Below are positions 12,043 through 26,269 of a DNA stretch of 64,000 nucleotides, piece by piece. A model generated the notes under the pieces. The model worked only from the letters and a program-made list of their open reading frames with translations, was not told the origin of the DNA and searched no databases. Each line of letters opens with the position of its first letter. The stretch's first letter is position 1. This DNA comes from Lichenostomus cassidix (lineage: Eukaryota > Chordata > Aves > Passeriformes > Meliphagidae). Location: NCBI GenBank assembly GCA_008360975.2, contig CM039182.1:145828656-145892655 (forward strand), given 5' to 3'. A program made the position numbers and the translations under genes.

Positions 12043-13576
12043 TAGTAGTTTTGCAAATATGTCAAACCCTCAAACTGAGGACCAACAATCTGTTGTGTTG
12101 GGGAAAGTTCACAGACATAATCAAATTATATTCCCAGAATTCATGATTTTGCAGTTTAATATCTTAAGACAAAAACAAATAGAGAAATCCAGGGAATAGA
12201 TTAGAATAATCCAAAGTAAGAATAAAATTAGTGAATTTACAGCAATAAAATATGATTAGAGTATGTCAGCTGTCTAAATGAAGCCAAATGTATTGGTATC
12301 AGGCAAAATTGAAGAATAATTTATATCTCCGCCCTTCTTATGTAAGGCATATTTAAGAGAGGCATTAAAGTAAAAGAACAAGGAGCATGCTTTTTGAAAT
12401 AAAGGAATCAATCACACTTTGAACTCAATGGGTTTAGACATCTGTAGCTCTATTATGTTGGTAAGATCTCAAATGTGACAAGCAGTCACAAATTTTATTG
12501 GAATGCAAAGAATAATGTCTTCCTTCAAAATATCTGATAGACTACACTGAAGCCTTCCGATAATTTAACTGATTGGCTACATTCCTAATTATATCACAGA
12601 CCAACTAAGAACTTTATATTTGGACTTTTTATAAACAACAATCCACTGATAACAAGCTGTGGTATGAATTAGAAGTCTGAGCTTCTTCATAAATGCACAA
12701 TACGAGATTGTCCTCACCCTAAGGATCTGATAATATAGCAATACTTTGACCTGAAGTACAGAGTTTCTCATCTACTGCTCCTACAAATACTGCAAGAACT
12801 TTGAATATTAAACTTACTAAAAGAGTAATTGAAGGCAAAACAGTTAATTACCTCCTACTTTCATCCTGGATTTTTTCAATAAAACCTTTCTAACATGCTC
12901 CACTGTATTTCATGCAGACCTAACTTAAATTGTATAATGCAAAATAGGGCATTTGTATAATGCAAAATAGTCCTAATAGCCAATTAACAGGAACATGTAT
13001 AAGCTGCGGCAGTGACAGACAGTAAAGTCATTGCAGTAGAGAGCCATTGGCAATGGTTGATTACTCTTAGAAAAGCTGCTTGAATAAATAATTGATTACC
13101 ATTCTCCACATAATTAGGGGGTGTATTGTCTGTACTCAGATGCATATCAAATGATATATACATCTCATTTAAAAAATTTAAAGTTAATTTCTTTCCTAGG
13201 AAAAAGGAAACTCTTCCTTTCCCTGTCATTGATTGACAGGCAAACTTAAACAAAACTATTTTAAAAATTTGAAACAGTACTATTTACGTTTACTCACACT
13301 TTGTGTTTTACCTCTCTTGGTTTTTCTTCTTTTACTGAGTCTTGCCTGAATTTGTTGGCAAAACTGTCATAGGTGTCAATGTTGTTGATGTCCCAAACTT
13401 ATCACACCTACTTAACTTGCTACATGAATGTAGAAACTGATCTTACCTATAATTCACCTGTGTTTTGAAAATGCATTAAATGACCATAAAATCTCCTCTT
13501 GCATCCTGCTTTGTAAAAGCCTGAATTATGTAATTCTGATGCATTTCCAATTGGTGAGCTAGTTGTCAGCATGTCT
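12043..13576. other. Unique AT-rich intergenic DNA
   Basis: No repeat family is recognised. A local duplication of TTGTATAATGCAAAATAG occurs at 12930-12947 and 12953-12970 (spacing 23). No coding signal is seen. Confidence 0.5.
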
Positions 13577-14218
13577 ACACAGAGTCGCAGAGAGTCACAC
13601 AAAACCAAATGGGTTGGAAAAGACTTCTGAGATCACTGAGTCCAAGCTTTGACTGGACACCATCATGTCAACTAAATCATGGCACTAGGTACCACATCCA
13701 GTCTTGAAAACCTACAAGGGACAGTGACTTCACCACCTCCCTGGGAAGTCCATTCCAACATCTAACCACTTTTTCTGTGAAGAAACTCTTCTTAATGTCC
13801 AACCTAAACCTCTTATGTTGCAGCTTAAGATAATGTATTCTTATCCTATCACTAGTTCTCTGGCAGAAGAGACTGAGTCCCACCTGGCTACAAGCTCCTC
13901 TCAGGAAGGTGTAGAGTGACAAGATCACAACCATGTACCTCCTGTTCTCCAAGCTGAAAAGCTTTAGCTCCTTGAGCTGCTCTTCACAAGACTGGTGCTC
14001 TGGGCCTTTCAGCAGCTTCACTGAACTTCTCTGGACTTGCTCCACCACCCTAATGTCCTTCCTGAATTGAAAGGCCCAGAACTGGACACAGAACTCGAGG
14101 TGTGCCCTGACTGGTGCCCAGCACAGAGGGACAATCACCACTATGGTCCTGCTAGCCACACTACTGCTGACACAGAATGTTGCTGGTCTTCTTGCCCACT
14201 TCTTGCCCCCCTTGCAGA
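13577..14218 (-). mobile_element. CR1 LINE 3' part with an open ORF2 C-terminus
   Basis: Read on minus, it ends with the CR1 tail region (GATCTCAGAAGTCTTTTCCAACC, then a degraded CTGTGACTCTC repeat). Upstream is ORF2 C-terminal coding sequence. The minus frame at 13677-14267 stays open for 196 codons. From about residue 50 on it shows CR1 ORF2 features: a VIVPLCWAPVRAHLEFCVQFW-like segment, RVVEQVQRSSVKLLKG, EEQLKELKLFSLENRR, and WNGLPREVV near the end. This is the segment after the reverse-transcriptase domain. The first roughly 15-20 residues come from flanking DNA. The copy lacks promoter, endonuclease and catalytic RT motifs, so it is a dead fragment. Confidence 0.9.
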
Positions 14219-17200
14219 AACGTATGTAAATAAAAATGAAAGCATATACAGAATTTTTTTTTTTCATATTGTATTAAAAAATTCTACTACTAAAAAAAAA
14301 AAACCTACAGGGTATACAAAATAGTGTTAGAGGTTTGAGAAGTTCAGGTATAATAAACCAGGTTATGTTGTCCATCATTTCAAATTCAGTATAGCTATTT
14401 AGCTGGTGAGATAACATATTCAGTTCTGATCAGCTGTCTTTAACTTCCACTTCTTCAACTTCATTTAAAAAAAAAAAACAAAATATATTATGTTTCTCTT
14501 TATTTCATTCACAGCACATTCAAGCAAAATAGGAATTGGCATCACTAGATGAGTAATCAAACAGGTGGCATCCAAACTGGTTTTTGATATGTACCCGGCA
14601 AAGACACGAGGCAGCTGGCAGATTATTTTGCATGCCAAGTAAGTCTGATGAAGAAAAGCAATCCTTTCAGGCCCCAAAAATCCAACAGATGAGAAAAAAG
14701 GAGAAAAAAAAGAAAAAAAAAGAAAATAGGAGTAATTTCTGCAAACAGAAGAAGATTTTTTTTCTGGAGATTACCAGAAGCCTGGCTGTCTTGGCTAAGC
14801 TTTTCAAATATTGCTCATGAGATAGAGTCTAATTCCTGTCTTTGCCAGTCTACCTCTGTGAACTTTGAGGCACTGCATAATTTTATTTCTTAGAACACTC
14901 TCTGCAGCCTTTTAGGCATCATTATGTCTATCTGGATTTCTAGAGAAACTCAGTCAACAGTGAAGGGTAGAGAAATACTGGATAAGATTTTAACATACAA
15001 AACAAAGAGAATAGAACAATACTTTATGCAAGTGGAAGACTTGGAGCCAAATATGTTTGGAAAGGAAACAGCCCATCTCTGATTTATTTGCAGAATGACA
15101 ATCCAAATCCCCAAAAGAAATATGAATATAATTTTGTATTTTTATTTATTTTCTGTATGCAGTAGAGATCAAAGTGACATCATCAGACGGAAAATTCCTG
15201 TCCTGGACTAATATCTCCTCTAATGTTATACAAAAATAATGTTATCATGAGAATAGTCTTCCTCTACAATCCATTACTGTAAGAAAAGGCATCACAGAAA
15301 TGTTACGAAGAACAAAAAACTGTCATACCTCTTTAGAGGATTTAGATCTCTCAGGATTTGGTTAGAATTGGAATACAAATAACTCCACAATGAACAAATT
15401 GAAAGTAACATTAAAATAACAGCTCTTCTGAGGTCTATCTTGCTTTCAAAATTTTCAATAACATGGCTAATAAATTTAAATTGTCAAAAAAAAAATTGAA
15501 AAGTCTATTTGCAAAACCAAAGACACAAAATAAAAGGGTATTTCAAGTATGTTTTTACTCCAAAGGAACACTACAACTATATAAGTATATAAATATATAT
15601 GCAAGTACATATTCTTTAGCTTTTAAAAGTATGACTCTAAAAACAAAAACGTTACTTAAGAATTTCTACTCAACTTTTAGTTTACCTCAATCTGATTTTT
15701 GAGCCACTAAATGTCAATTGCAATACTAGAAGTCACAGTTTATCTTATGGCCACAAAGTATTTCCTTTAAAATAAACACCATCATAAAAACAAGTCACCT
15801 AACAATTAAATAATATTTTTCTTAAGAATGAATTGTAGTTCCTCAGGAAAAGTGTTATTTTTTAGTTAGTAAATTATCTTTTACTATCTTACGTAGTAGA
15901 CTTAATTATGTATTCTCTCTTTTTTGGTTTTTTTTTGAACTTATGAAGAAATAAAGCACTGTCAGCATGAAACACCTACATTACATATAGTTTAAACAAT
16001 ATAGATACCCACACAATGGCTCTGAGAAAATGAAATTGTAAAATGATCTGCTAAATCTATAAAATGGAATAAAAAAACACCCAGGGCGTTTGTGTCAAGT
16101 TTTGCTGTTATTTTGTTGGCTTCACAGACCATGAAAAACATATGCAAAAGCCCTGATTTAAAGGTGATTAAAAAGTTAAGCAGCTTCTGTATCATGAATG
16201 ATGTTTCTAAGGCCAGTTTGGTAGATGTTCTTATCTTCAATCCTCAAGCCTCAGCTTGTGTAGAGCTTTCAAGCCCTTGCATTTCTTTTCTCAAAAGACT
16301 GTTAGTCAAATTCTGCTACCAAAAATAAAGTTTTTCTTTTGGGAAATATGATAGTGTCCCGTGAGCAAAATGGAAACAGTCCCAGCTGAGATCCCAGAGA
16401 ATGTTATAGGAATAGTTACCCTTTGTAACATAAAAGCAAAAAAGATTTTAATAACTGGGTAATGGTTCTTTGCATTTCCTTTCAAAAAATATCAGTAATC
16501 CAGTAACATGCAAAGCAATGAGCAAACAGACTTTGATATTTGATGCATTCCTCTAAAACATATTTTCTAGACTGAACCTCTCACAGAACATGGATTTCAA
16601 TACTGAAATACAACCATTTCCATGGAATATTTCTTATCAACACATCAGCCATCTAGCTGAAAATTAAAGCAAAGGCTGCTGGTGATCTGAGGAAAACAAA
16701 GGTTATCAAAGACTCAATTAAGTTACACTTTTCATTTCTTCACCCAAGAAAGGCTCCTCCAACTCTGGAAATTATCAGGGGCAATGAGAGGTTTTGTTTG
16801 ACACCTTGCATACAGATCAAGAATTCAAACATTGTACATTTTATTTAATTAGGAGACTAATCTCCACAAACACATCTAACAACATAGATTCTTTTATTTT
16901 ACTTTCTCTTTGTTCTTGCAAATAATTTTTGTGTAAAACCTAACTTTCCACATTACAGTTATTTTTCAGTATTCTTAAAAATCACACCAAATGTCATTAA
17001 ATATAAGGAAATGCAAGCAACTTCTTCCTTTGCAGCTTCCTTCCTTACCTCTGGAGATGAAAGTTTGGAGGGGGTGGTTTTGGCTGCCACTGTCTCATAA
17101 AATTTGAAGGCTTCAAATGTTCAAGGCTTTCTTCTTTACATTGTTTAGAGTGTGGTTCTTTTGCATAGTGAATTTTCATATGGAACATCACATGAAATAA

Positions 17201-20200
17201 GATGTTTCATCCTTCTTTGGATAGCACTACAAAAGCTTTCAGAATCTTTTCACTATTTAAAAATGGCTTAGGTGCCTTTTTATTTAATACTTGAATGGAT
17301 CAATTCTACTTTTTATGAGCTAAAGATGTGCTTAGTTTTTGGTCCAAAAATAAAACGAGTAGATTTTGTCTGCATGTAAATGAGCAAGACAAGAAAAGAA
17401 GTGAAGGGATCTTACTAAGGGTCTTGGTTTGTGTTTTGAGTTTGGTTTGTTTGTTTGTTTATTCCACACAGATTAAAAGACAGGACAATAAAATGGCATT
17501 TCAAGAATCTATGGAAAGCACAAGGGAAGACTGAGTGAAAGTCCCCTGGATCTTACATTTGTTCAGGTCCTAACTATCTTGAACCTTCACATGCTTTCCA
17601 ATCACACGTAGATTCATAAAACCATTATGGACTAAAAAAGAATTATAGTTTATGTATTATGGCAGGACTGGGGATGGCATCCACAAGGCCCACCACAAAT
17701 GAACTGGACATCTGTTAGATGTAATCTAGAGTTTGCCTCTCACAATTTCATGCTTATGAACATCACAAAGTCACAATTAAAACTGGAAATGGAGAGTAGA
17801 AACATTTTCATCTAACTTCTGCCATCTGAAAAATGGATTCCTGGTTCAGGTATAATATCTTTTCTTCCCGGCATGTATGAAATCCAACCCATTAGGAGAT
17901 AGACCCACTGCACATATAACAACTGTATGCAACATTTTCTGAGTTTTGTCTGGTATCTCAGCTTAGTTATTAATCTGAATTGTAACTGATTACAGTGAAA
18001 TGAAATGAATCCACCCTCAAAGCAGGAAGAGAGACACAGGCTCCTTGAAACAGGCCTTACCTGTAATGGACTGTCTGCACTTTTCTAGCCATTTCAGAGA
18101 AAACAAAAAGAGATTGAATTCAACAGTTTTGTTTTGTTCTGTTTTGTCCTGTGGGACATTGAAATGTTAAAGATACAGCCCTGAAAAGGCTAAGAAAGCT
18201 AACACCATGATAATACACAGTACACAATTCCCCCAGAAAATATGGCAAAGAAATCAACTGTGGATGAAGACTTTTGTTTTTAGCTGGTATTCTGTAAATG
18301 TATTGGGATAAGATCAAATTTTTCTTCAGGACTATTTATCTCCAGGCCGTAAAGAAGTGATGATCTTCCCTTCCTGCCTTTAAAAAACCACCAGTTTCTG
18401 GTGTATCTTATTTGCATTTCAGCCTTTTTCAATATATTCACACTTCTGTATCCTTTCTGATTTGAACAGTAGAGCTCTCCTTAAGGCCAGAAGAAGCTTA
18501 GTTATTTAGTGCTACATTTAGAGCTCAGATGCACCTATATAAATTCAAACTAAACTACCAACATCAGCAGGGTTACTCTGAGAGTCACAGTGAGGAGTAC
18601 TGGTGCTCTACACCTAATTACAAGAACACACCTTGGTTGGATTGCAATTGGTTCTATGTGGAACAAAAATATGTCTTTTTCTTTCTACCTAAGCAGGGTA
18701 ATAAAAATGGGATTATTAGAACTGTGTCAGGGTATCTGAAAACCTGCATCTGGGACCTGAAAAATTGTGTCTGGTGTCACTGAAGTATTAATAAAAACTT
18801 TCCAGCTGAGGAATGCTATTTAAATCTTGGGAAAGTGAAGCCTCTGGAGAGTAGTTGGTCTTCTCAACACATGTAGCAGTCATGATGACTGCAAAGAGTA
18901 GAGACTTATTTTTCTGATAAAGGTCAGTAGGAGAAATGGGCAACACTCAAGTTCAGCTTCTGCACCACATGAGGGATTTGTGAGGCTGGAGGTGGGTTGC
19001 TCAAGTAATCTAGCAGGAACATCTAATCCTTCCTCCCTAAAATCCAGCGTTTTCCCTCCTGAAAAGTTTTGTGGACAGTCAGTACCATCCCTCAGCTGCA
19101 CATTTTCTCATCTCAGCTCCACATTTATTGCTCAAGGCCAAACACAGAAGATGGTAGAAAAGGGGTCTGGAAGGTCTAGAAACGCCACCAAATAGAAAGG
19201 AGAAGAGACAATCCTTTCTATTTCTTGTCCTTTTCCATGCTCAGACTTTCTGCTGTGTCTCAAAAAAAAGGATCTAAAAGCCAATTTCTAGATAATCCCT
19301 GTAACTGTAGTAGGAGGACTTTTTCCCCTGCAGTGCAATTTGTTAAGATGAACAAGTAGACAGAGAGAAGAAGGTCCCATGTTTGTCTCCATCTTACATT
19401 CTAAAACTGTTTATCTAAAATCTGACCCCTTAACCACTGATATTACATAGCAGATATCTTTTGCACAAAACCTATTTCTGTATCTTAAAATTCAGCATGA
19501 GGGAATTTAATTATATAAATATTTTGAGACTGACATTGTTTCTCATGTGTGCTCTGAAGCAAAATAAAATAAATTCTATTCTGTAACATAAATGTTTAAT
19601 ATTTAATGCTTTGAAATAATATGTTGCTTCAAAATATCCTTTGACCAGTATTGTAGACAAAACTGGTAAAAAGATTTCTTTGTTCTAAATTAGAGTATTT
19701 AATTTGAAAAAATTTCTTCCTTTCTACTTGGTTTTTTCCTAAAAAATATTATTTTTAGCGGTAATTTAATTTTTTTTTTTAGTTATTGGTGAATCAACAA
19801 AGTATTCTGTCACTGCTTGTATTGACAAGACTTAATTACTAGATTTTGTTGTAATAATTACTAGAATTCATTATAATATTAAAAAAAATTAAACTATTAT
19901 TTCTGTTTAAGTTGTTATAAGATCCAGAAACTGAGCAAGTCTCTCATAAACCTGTCCTCTTTGGGATTTTTTAAAGTTCTTTGGAATTTTTCTGTTTGAT
20001 TTGTTTTCACTGAACATTTCAAGTAATTGTCCTTGTCACATGCAAGCCTTACCTGCTCAAGATCTTCAACGTATTTTCAGCTATAAAATCATATCTTTTT
20101 TTTCATTTTAACAGTTTTTATTGGTGATCATTGGTAAGCAGATTGTAATAGAAAAAACCACAAAGATAATTCTCCCCTGTTACAATGCACATCTTTAACC

Positions 20201-22399
20201 TTGAGACGTTACAAGAATAAAAGAGTAGGAAAAGAATAATCACATTTTCTTGGAAGGAACTTCTTAATTTACAGCTGTAGACAGAGATTTGCTAAGATGA
20301 TGATTCAGCTGGCGGGATGAAACGTGATAAGAAATTATAATAAAATGGCTGTAGGCCAAACTTATGAAAACTAGGTGGAAAATTTCCACAGAATTCCATT
20401 TCCAAGACAAACATATGCATAATGCTTTAGACTACATGTAAACATTATTGATACTGGTATCCAGTAATCAGTAATTCTCAATACTGGAAGCATTTCAGGC
20501 AGAGATATTCAAGCTGTAACTAAATTTTGTTTTCACTACATAGTTTTCCTTAAGGATTCCTTAAGGATAAAATGTGAAGTTTTCCTTCAGGAGCTATTCA
20601 CAAATATAAGTATATAAATAAATAACCTGGTCACTCCTTTTAACTTCAGTGCATGTGGTACTAGGAGAAGATCAAATGAAGGTGGGAAGATTGTTTTTAA
20701 ATGGAGTTTTCTATTCTTCTTTCTCCGGTTATCATCTGCTACTTTGGACTTACCTTTTCTATTCCTGTGACACAGAACACAATCTGTAGCCTCATTTCAC
20801 AATACACCCAAGACACATATGCTGAGAGAGTTTAACTTTCCCTGGAAGAGCTTTAGGTGGTTTGCCAGGATGTTACAGTGCCAAGTGGAAGATCTTGACC
20901 TGGAGTGGGATGGATAATGGGTGTCACATACCTTGTTTGTTTTTATTGTCAGGATGGAATGACAAAGGACTAACATCTATTTTTTACTTTTTCTTAACCA
21001 CCTTATTGTTCCTGCTGCATAACACCTGTAGGAAGGGTTTACCTCTTGATGTTTTCACATGATAGGCACAATACCTAAACTTGAACTGCAACTGCTGTTA
21101 CACTGGATATGCCACAGTATTTATTTAATCCTTATTCATTACTGCAGATGTTGCTTCTCATCCTTCAGTGAGATCAATTTTCTTGCAATTGCTGTAGAAT
21201 ATGTTAGCACAGCTGTGATGTTCTTTGATTTTCTCCAAATATTCCCCCAAACTAAACACACCGTCATGAATCCTGGTTTAGCATCTTGCTGACTACACTA
21301 ATTTGTCACAAATGAGTTGCTTAGGTTGCTTAAAGAAATCACTGGCAAAGGTATCAGGAAAAGTAGGTGTAATAAAAATCTGTAAAAGGACAAAATCTGT
21401 AAAAGGACAACAAAGTTCAGTGGCAAGGTTCACTCTATTTCTTACTACATGGATTAAACACACAGAGGAGAATCAGATGAGAATGAATTAAAATGATTTC
21501 TGTAGAGGCTGGGGATATTAAGGGTAAGGATGGAGAGGGTGAGGGTGAAAAGGAGTGAGGATGACAACCTCCCATTGAGTCACAAGGTTCAGAGTGGACT
21601 GTTGTCAAACTTGAACTCAGATTTGACCAACAGTTTCTGTCTAAAGGATTTGGAGGCAATTAATCAATTGACTAAGTTAACTATTATAAAATGATCAATA
21701 GAATTTACTACAATTACAACAGTAACTTAATTATAGATCTGAGAGGGAAATATTTATGATCTACATGCCCTAAGGTATTTAAATCAATTCACATATAGAA
21801 ATAAAGAAGGTACAAAGGTATGTTATGAAAAACTCCCCTCCAGTTCAGTGAAATATATTAGGTGCCTTTGCATGTCTTGGCAGGTTTAGGATTAACGAGA
21901 TTCAAGGACTGGGCATAGCAGCCCAGGCTCCATCATCAACTTTTGGCTATCATCCTCTGAACTAATTAATGACTATATAAAATTCAGGGGTCTGCAAGTT
22001 CTGAGAGCTGTCCCATGACCTGGCACAGCCTCTTGTGGTCCAGGAGACCTAGAAGATCCTCGCTTAGGACCACTGTTAAGAGGATCAGAAAATGATGGGA
22101 TTTAGTAATCCATAAATCTTCTATCTTTAGGATGGTAATCTCTGGACTTTCTAAAATAATTGGAATTTGTTTCCAAAATAGCTGCAGCAATGGGACTGGA
22201 TTTTCCAAAACTCGAGGCATAATAGTATTGTTCCACTCAGGCTTTGATTAGGGGAATATTCCCAGGCTGTCAGGGGATGACTGATTACCTGCTCTCTCAC
22301 CCTTCACCTCAGCACCACTCCCACCTTGGCCATGGAAGTGTTCCTGGTGTGACCAAGGGATAATTCACTGCCCAACTCATTACACAAAGGTCAAGGACT
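14219..22399. other. Long unique AT-rich stretch
   Basis: About 8 kb with no transposable element I can name. It contains A-rich simple sequence at about 14690-14730, a GTTT-type run at about 17441-17462, and a perfect 17-bp tandem duplication at 21375-21408. Open frames are at most 85 codons and look random. No tRNA, snRNA or exon with convincing splice sites was noticed. Diverged ancient repeats may be present but are beyond recognition by eye. Confidence 0.5.
21375..21408. repeat. Perfect 17-bp tandem duplication
   Basis: The unit AAAATCTGTAAAAGGAC occurs twice head to tail without a mismatch. It looks like a recent replication-slippage duplication in otherwise unique DNA. Confidence 0.9.
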
Positions 22400-22513
22400 T
22401 ATGGGAGTTCTTGAGATCTTTTTTTTTTCCCTATCCCACTGTTAGAGAGTGAGTGAGTGGCTCAGTTACTGGCTGGGGTTAAACCACAGCTATGGGGTTA
22501 AATCACCCTGACA
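22400..22513 (+). mobile_element. Fragment of ERVL-type LTR 3' end
   Basis: CTATCCCACTGTTAGAGAGTGAGTGAGTGGC followed by TTACTGGCTGGGGTTAAACC matches the U5 end of the common avian ERVL-type LTR. A second, partly duplicated TGGGGTTAAATCACCCTGACA follows directly. I do not recognise the U3 and R parts upstream, so this is a truncated or very diverged copy. Confidence 0.6.
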
Positions 22514-24467
22514 TTCTTGTATCCACAAAATCTCTAAATCTTCAAAAAGCATAAAAAAACTGTCTCTGTAATGGAATGATGTCTTTCCAGGGATTCCAGC
22601 AGATCCCCATGAGGATGTCATAGCTGTTTTCCAGAGAAGGAGATACATACAGAGAAGGAGATGTCATACTTTACCTAAGAATTACTGCTCAGGATGACTA
22701 ACTAAAGGCAGGAAATTCAGTATTTGCAGCTGAAAATCATAGGGACCTATAGCTCAGAACATGAATAGACTCACTCAGTCTGCATCTCCTCAGATAATCA
22801 GTAAATCTCTGCCTGCAAAAAGCTACACAGATGCATTCAACCTTTGATGCATGGTGTAATCACATTTCCATCCATTTAATATCGACCATGTTGATTTATT
22901 ATCATTTTAGTTTTCTAAAAAAGAGATACTACAAAATCTATTGCTTCACAGAGGTCTAAAAATATTTCAGCAATGATATTACCTTTATCAATCAATCATC
23001 AAAACATTATTGGAATTATCAAAGGCATCCACAGGGAGCTTGCTTGTCCTGGTTCATTGAATTTTTCTTTTTTTTTTGTTTTAGACACTGAGCTGTGAAT
23101 TATCATTAGTGTGCCAGGGGAAAACCATTTACACTTCTTTAAGCAATTTTACAGTCTTTTATGTTTTTCTCTTACCTTCTCTTTCCCATTTTTGCTTGTT
23201 TTTGTTTTAGTCTGTTCTTTTCTTTAACAAGTGACGAATTCCCTGCTGCTTTCATTATTGATAGACGAGAGGCTCATGCGCCAGTGAGAGCCAAAAAGCA
23301 GAGCTGCTGAAAGATGTTTCTGAGTATTGTTTTCTTTAATGATGTGGAGCAGCACTGAAAATAATGTCACCCTCTTCACATACATTGGAATCCAACCTGA
23401 AATTGTGTGCGTGTTTAAAAGTCATAAAGGATGCTGTTTACTTTGATATAGTAGAGCCTGTATCCATAAATTAAAAGCATCAGCACTGCGTACTTTTCAA
23501 CATTCATTTTTTAACTTTATTCTGTGCACATAGGCTTTTTTTTTGTTTCACAATGGTATAACAGTATAATCTTTCTGTTAGGTTGGTAAAGGAATAGAAA
23601 AACACTCTGCCTGTTATCAGCCTTATTTTTAGATTTACATATATTTATTAATATGTTCTTGCACATGGAATTCTAAGGTCCTGACAACCAGAGGGAAAAA
23701 AAGTTAAGAAAGAGGTTCTTAATTATTTGTGAAGTGTACTTTTGGTTGGTTGATTTTTTTGTTTTGTTTTTATTTTTGTCTTTTTTTGTGATGTTTTTTC
23801 TTTGTTTGTCTAGTTTTATTTTTCTGGGATTTTTTTTGTGGTTGTGGAGGGTTTTCTAACATTATTGCACGGATTATCACATCTTCCAGAATGGACATAG
23901 AGGAAGGAATGAATAAGGAAATGTTAGAGGTCTTTACAGATGAAGACTACAGTAAGAAAAATGGGGAAAGATTTTACTCCAACCTTTCAGTATGTCAGTC
24001 TCTTTGCAGAGACTCAGCAATCCTGATTATATTTCCAGATTATGACATTTTTGTATACTGGTGAGAACACAAAAAATACCATCAATTTATAAAGACCTCA
24101 ATAAAGTTTGTTACTCTTTTATTCATTCATTTTCAAAAGCTAAATTCTGGACTTCTGCTAGTTGATGAAAGTTTCCATTTCCCTTTCTACTGTTTTTTTA
24201 AGATGTGCTTTTACTCATGAAGCTTTTAAAGCTAGGCTGCCTCATAGACACAGATATCTATGGGCAAGGCCAGTTTCATGTTTATTTGTGTGTTTCCATA
24301 TCTATTTTGTAGTAATGATGTTTAACTCTGTCTTGTGGATGTGGCAATACAATGTGTCCTTTAGGAATTTCTCTATGGTAGAAGAGAACATCAAAATGGA
24401 CTCCCCAAACAGGCATTAGCAGAACCCCAAGACCCAATAAACAGCAAAATGGGCCCAAAATAACCAT
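22514..24467. other. Unique DNA with T-rich tract
   Basis: No transposable element is recognised. A T/G-rich low-complexity stretch covers about 23743-23850. The interval 23230-23490 has several CpG dinucleotides and mixed composition and might be a conserved non-coding element; see findings. Confidence 0.45.
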
Positions 24468-24572
24468 AAAATCACAGAATGGTTTGGATTGGAAGGGACA
24501 TTAAAAATCATTCAGTTCCAACCCCTCTGCCATGAGCAGAGACATCTTCCATTAGACCAGGTTGGTCAGAGA
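24468..24572 (-). mobile_element. CR1 LINE extreme 3' end
   Basis: AAAATCACAGAATGGTTTGG followed by ATTGGAAGGGACATTAAAAATCAT and CAACCCCTCTGCCATG is the reverse complement of the CR1 3' untranslated end. Only about 105 bp remain, a typical severe 5' truncation. Confidence 0.85.
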
Positions 24573-26269
24573 AAAAATCATAAATCTCCTCAAAAGCACT
24601 TTGTATGCCCAGGAAAGGCCTGTTCATGCATGCTCACAGCACATTAACACAATTCTGATATTCCTACTCCTAGACTTTTTTGTTTAGCAGGAATAGGGAG
24701 ATCTCAAACCACATTGGATAAAAGCGCTATTAGATTACCAAAGTACATTACAGACCTGTCCTCTGGCACTCAGTGACACATCTTTGGAAGTCCTGCGGGG
24801 CAAATTGATTTTCTCAGGGTATGCCTTGAGTGACATGACATTCTTTTTTCCCTCCATGAGAGGACATTCCCCTGCAATTCTCTTTACCTCTGTGGGACTG
24901 AATGCTGAATGAAGCATTTCCTATTGTAAGAATAAGATCAGAATCTAACCTTTTAACTGTTAGCATGTTGGTGCTACAGACACACATCTGCAGGAGCACA
25001 AGATATTTCCTGTGAATAGGCTGCCTACTTGCTTGGCTGAGAATAAAGCAAGGAAAATTTCATTTTCTAGATGAAATGCTGTTCATGGGGTTGGACTTTC
25101 TCCTCTCCCCCTCTGTCTCTTGAGATGTGTTAGCAGCTGGGAAGATAATGTGTGTCACTGCAATATCTGCAACATTATCAAAGAGAGCATGGGAATGGTC
25201 ACATCCCCGTCATGGTAGTAATTTAAATTTATTCCTAAGGCATCAGCATCTTCACCCAGTCTCTGCCTGAATGACAGCTCAGAGTCTGCAAAGGCATCGC
25301 AAGCAATCCTGATATGCTATGAGCAGCCAGCTAGGTTGACAGATTTTTATAAAATTCAGCATAGCTAGCCGTTTTTCTCAACCAGTTTTCAATCATTTTT
25401 ATTTCTGTGCATGTATGTATAATATCTATGTGGTAGCCTGCTGCACTCTGTACAAATTAAGGAGGATTTCCATCTATGACTTCTTGTGAAATCTTTTTTT
25501 TTCCTTTCTCTCTTCTTTTAATAGAAAATCTGTCTGTCAAGGATGAGTTTCCATTGTGCTAGCTGCCACGTAAATATTCACTAAGAAGGAGACAGGGTCA
25601 CAGTAAAGATTAAAAATAAAAAGTAGGGAAAACATTGTTATCCCTAAGGGGATTAAGTAGGGAATTATTAGATGAATATTGTAGGACTATTGTAGGGCAT
25701 TAAAATAAAGTAGTAAGTCTATGCCTTGGCTCAGGAATGACTGACCTTCTTTTGTGCTAGTTTATCTTAGGCCAAGGTTTATAAGACAGATTTAAGGATA
25801 TGCTTTTTTTAAGCATTGATAATTTTATTTGAAGCCCTGGACTGAAATTTTGGTGGGTCAGGCTTCTGTTGTTGCAGACTGTGACTGTTTCCATGCTCAG
25901 GGTGCAGATATTCTTCTCACATTTTAAACAGCAGTTGTTCCTACCAGAAAGCAGTATCAGACAAGGCTCAGGGGTGACTCCAAAGGCATAAACCTAAGAG
26001 TACTAAAGGTTAAAGATGAAGCAAATTTCCAAAACTATTAAGGAAATCATCCTTTGCTTCACTTCTAGCTGGCCACAGGCAACTACCTACAAATGTATTT
26101 TTTTTTTTTTTTTTTTTTTTTACACCTTCGTGGTGAAGTAAACAACTTCAGCAGAAGTGATCTGTACTGAAGGTTAGTTCACACACAGCTCAGGTGCTTG
26201 GGCTTGGGTCCATAATCATGCCTTAAACACATACATTCCTGTCACGGGATAAATCTGTGCAGTAGAGTA
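24573..26269. other. Unique DNA with a poly(T) tract
   Basis: No transposable element is recognised apart from a run of 24 T at 26098-26121. The interval 25130-25340 has a balanced, non-repetitive composition. No coding frame of interest. Confidence 0.45.
26098..26121. repeat. Poly(T) homopolymer, 24 nt
   Basis: An uninterrupted T run, equivalent to poly(A) on the minus strand. I see no retrocopy coding sequence next to it, so it is recorded only as simple sequence. Confidence 0.95.
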
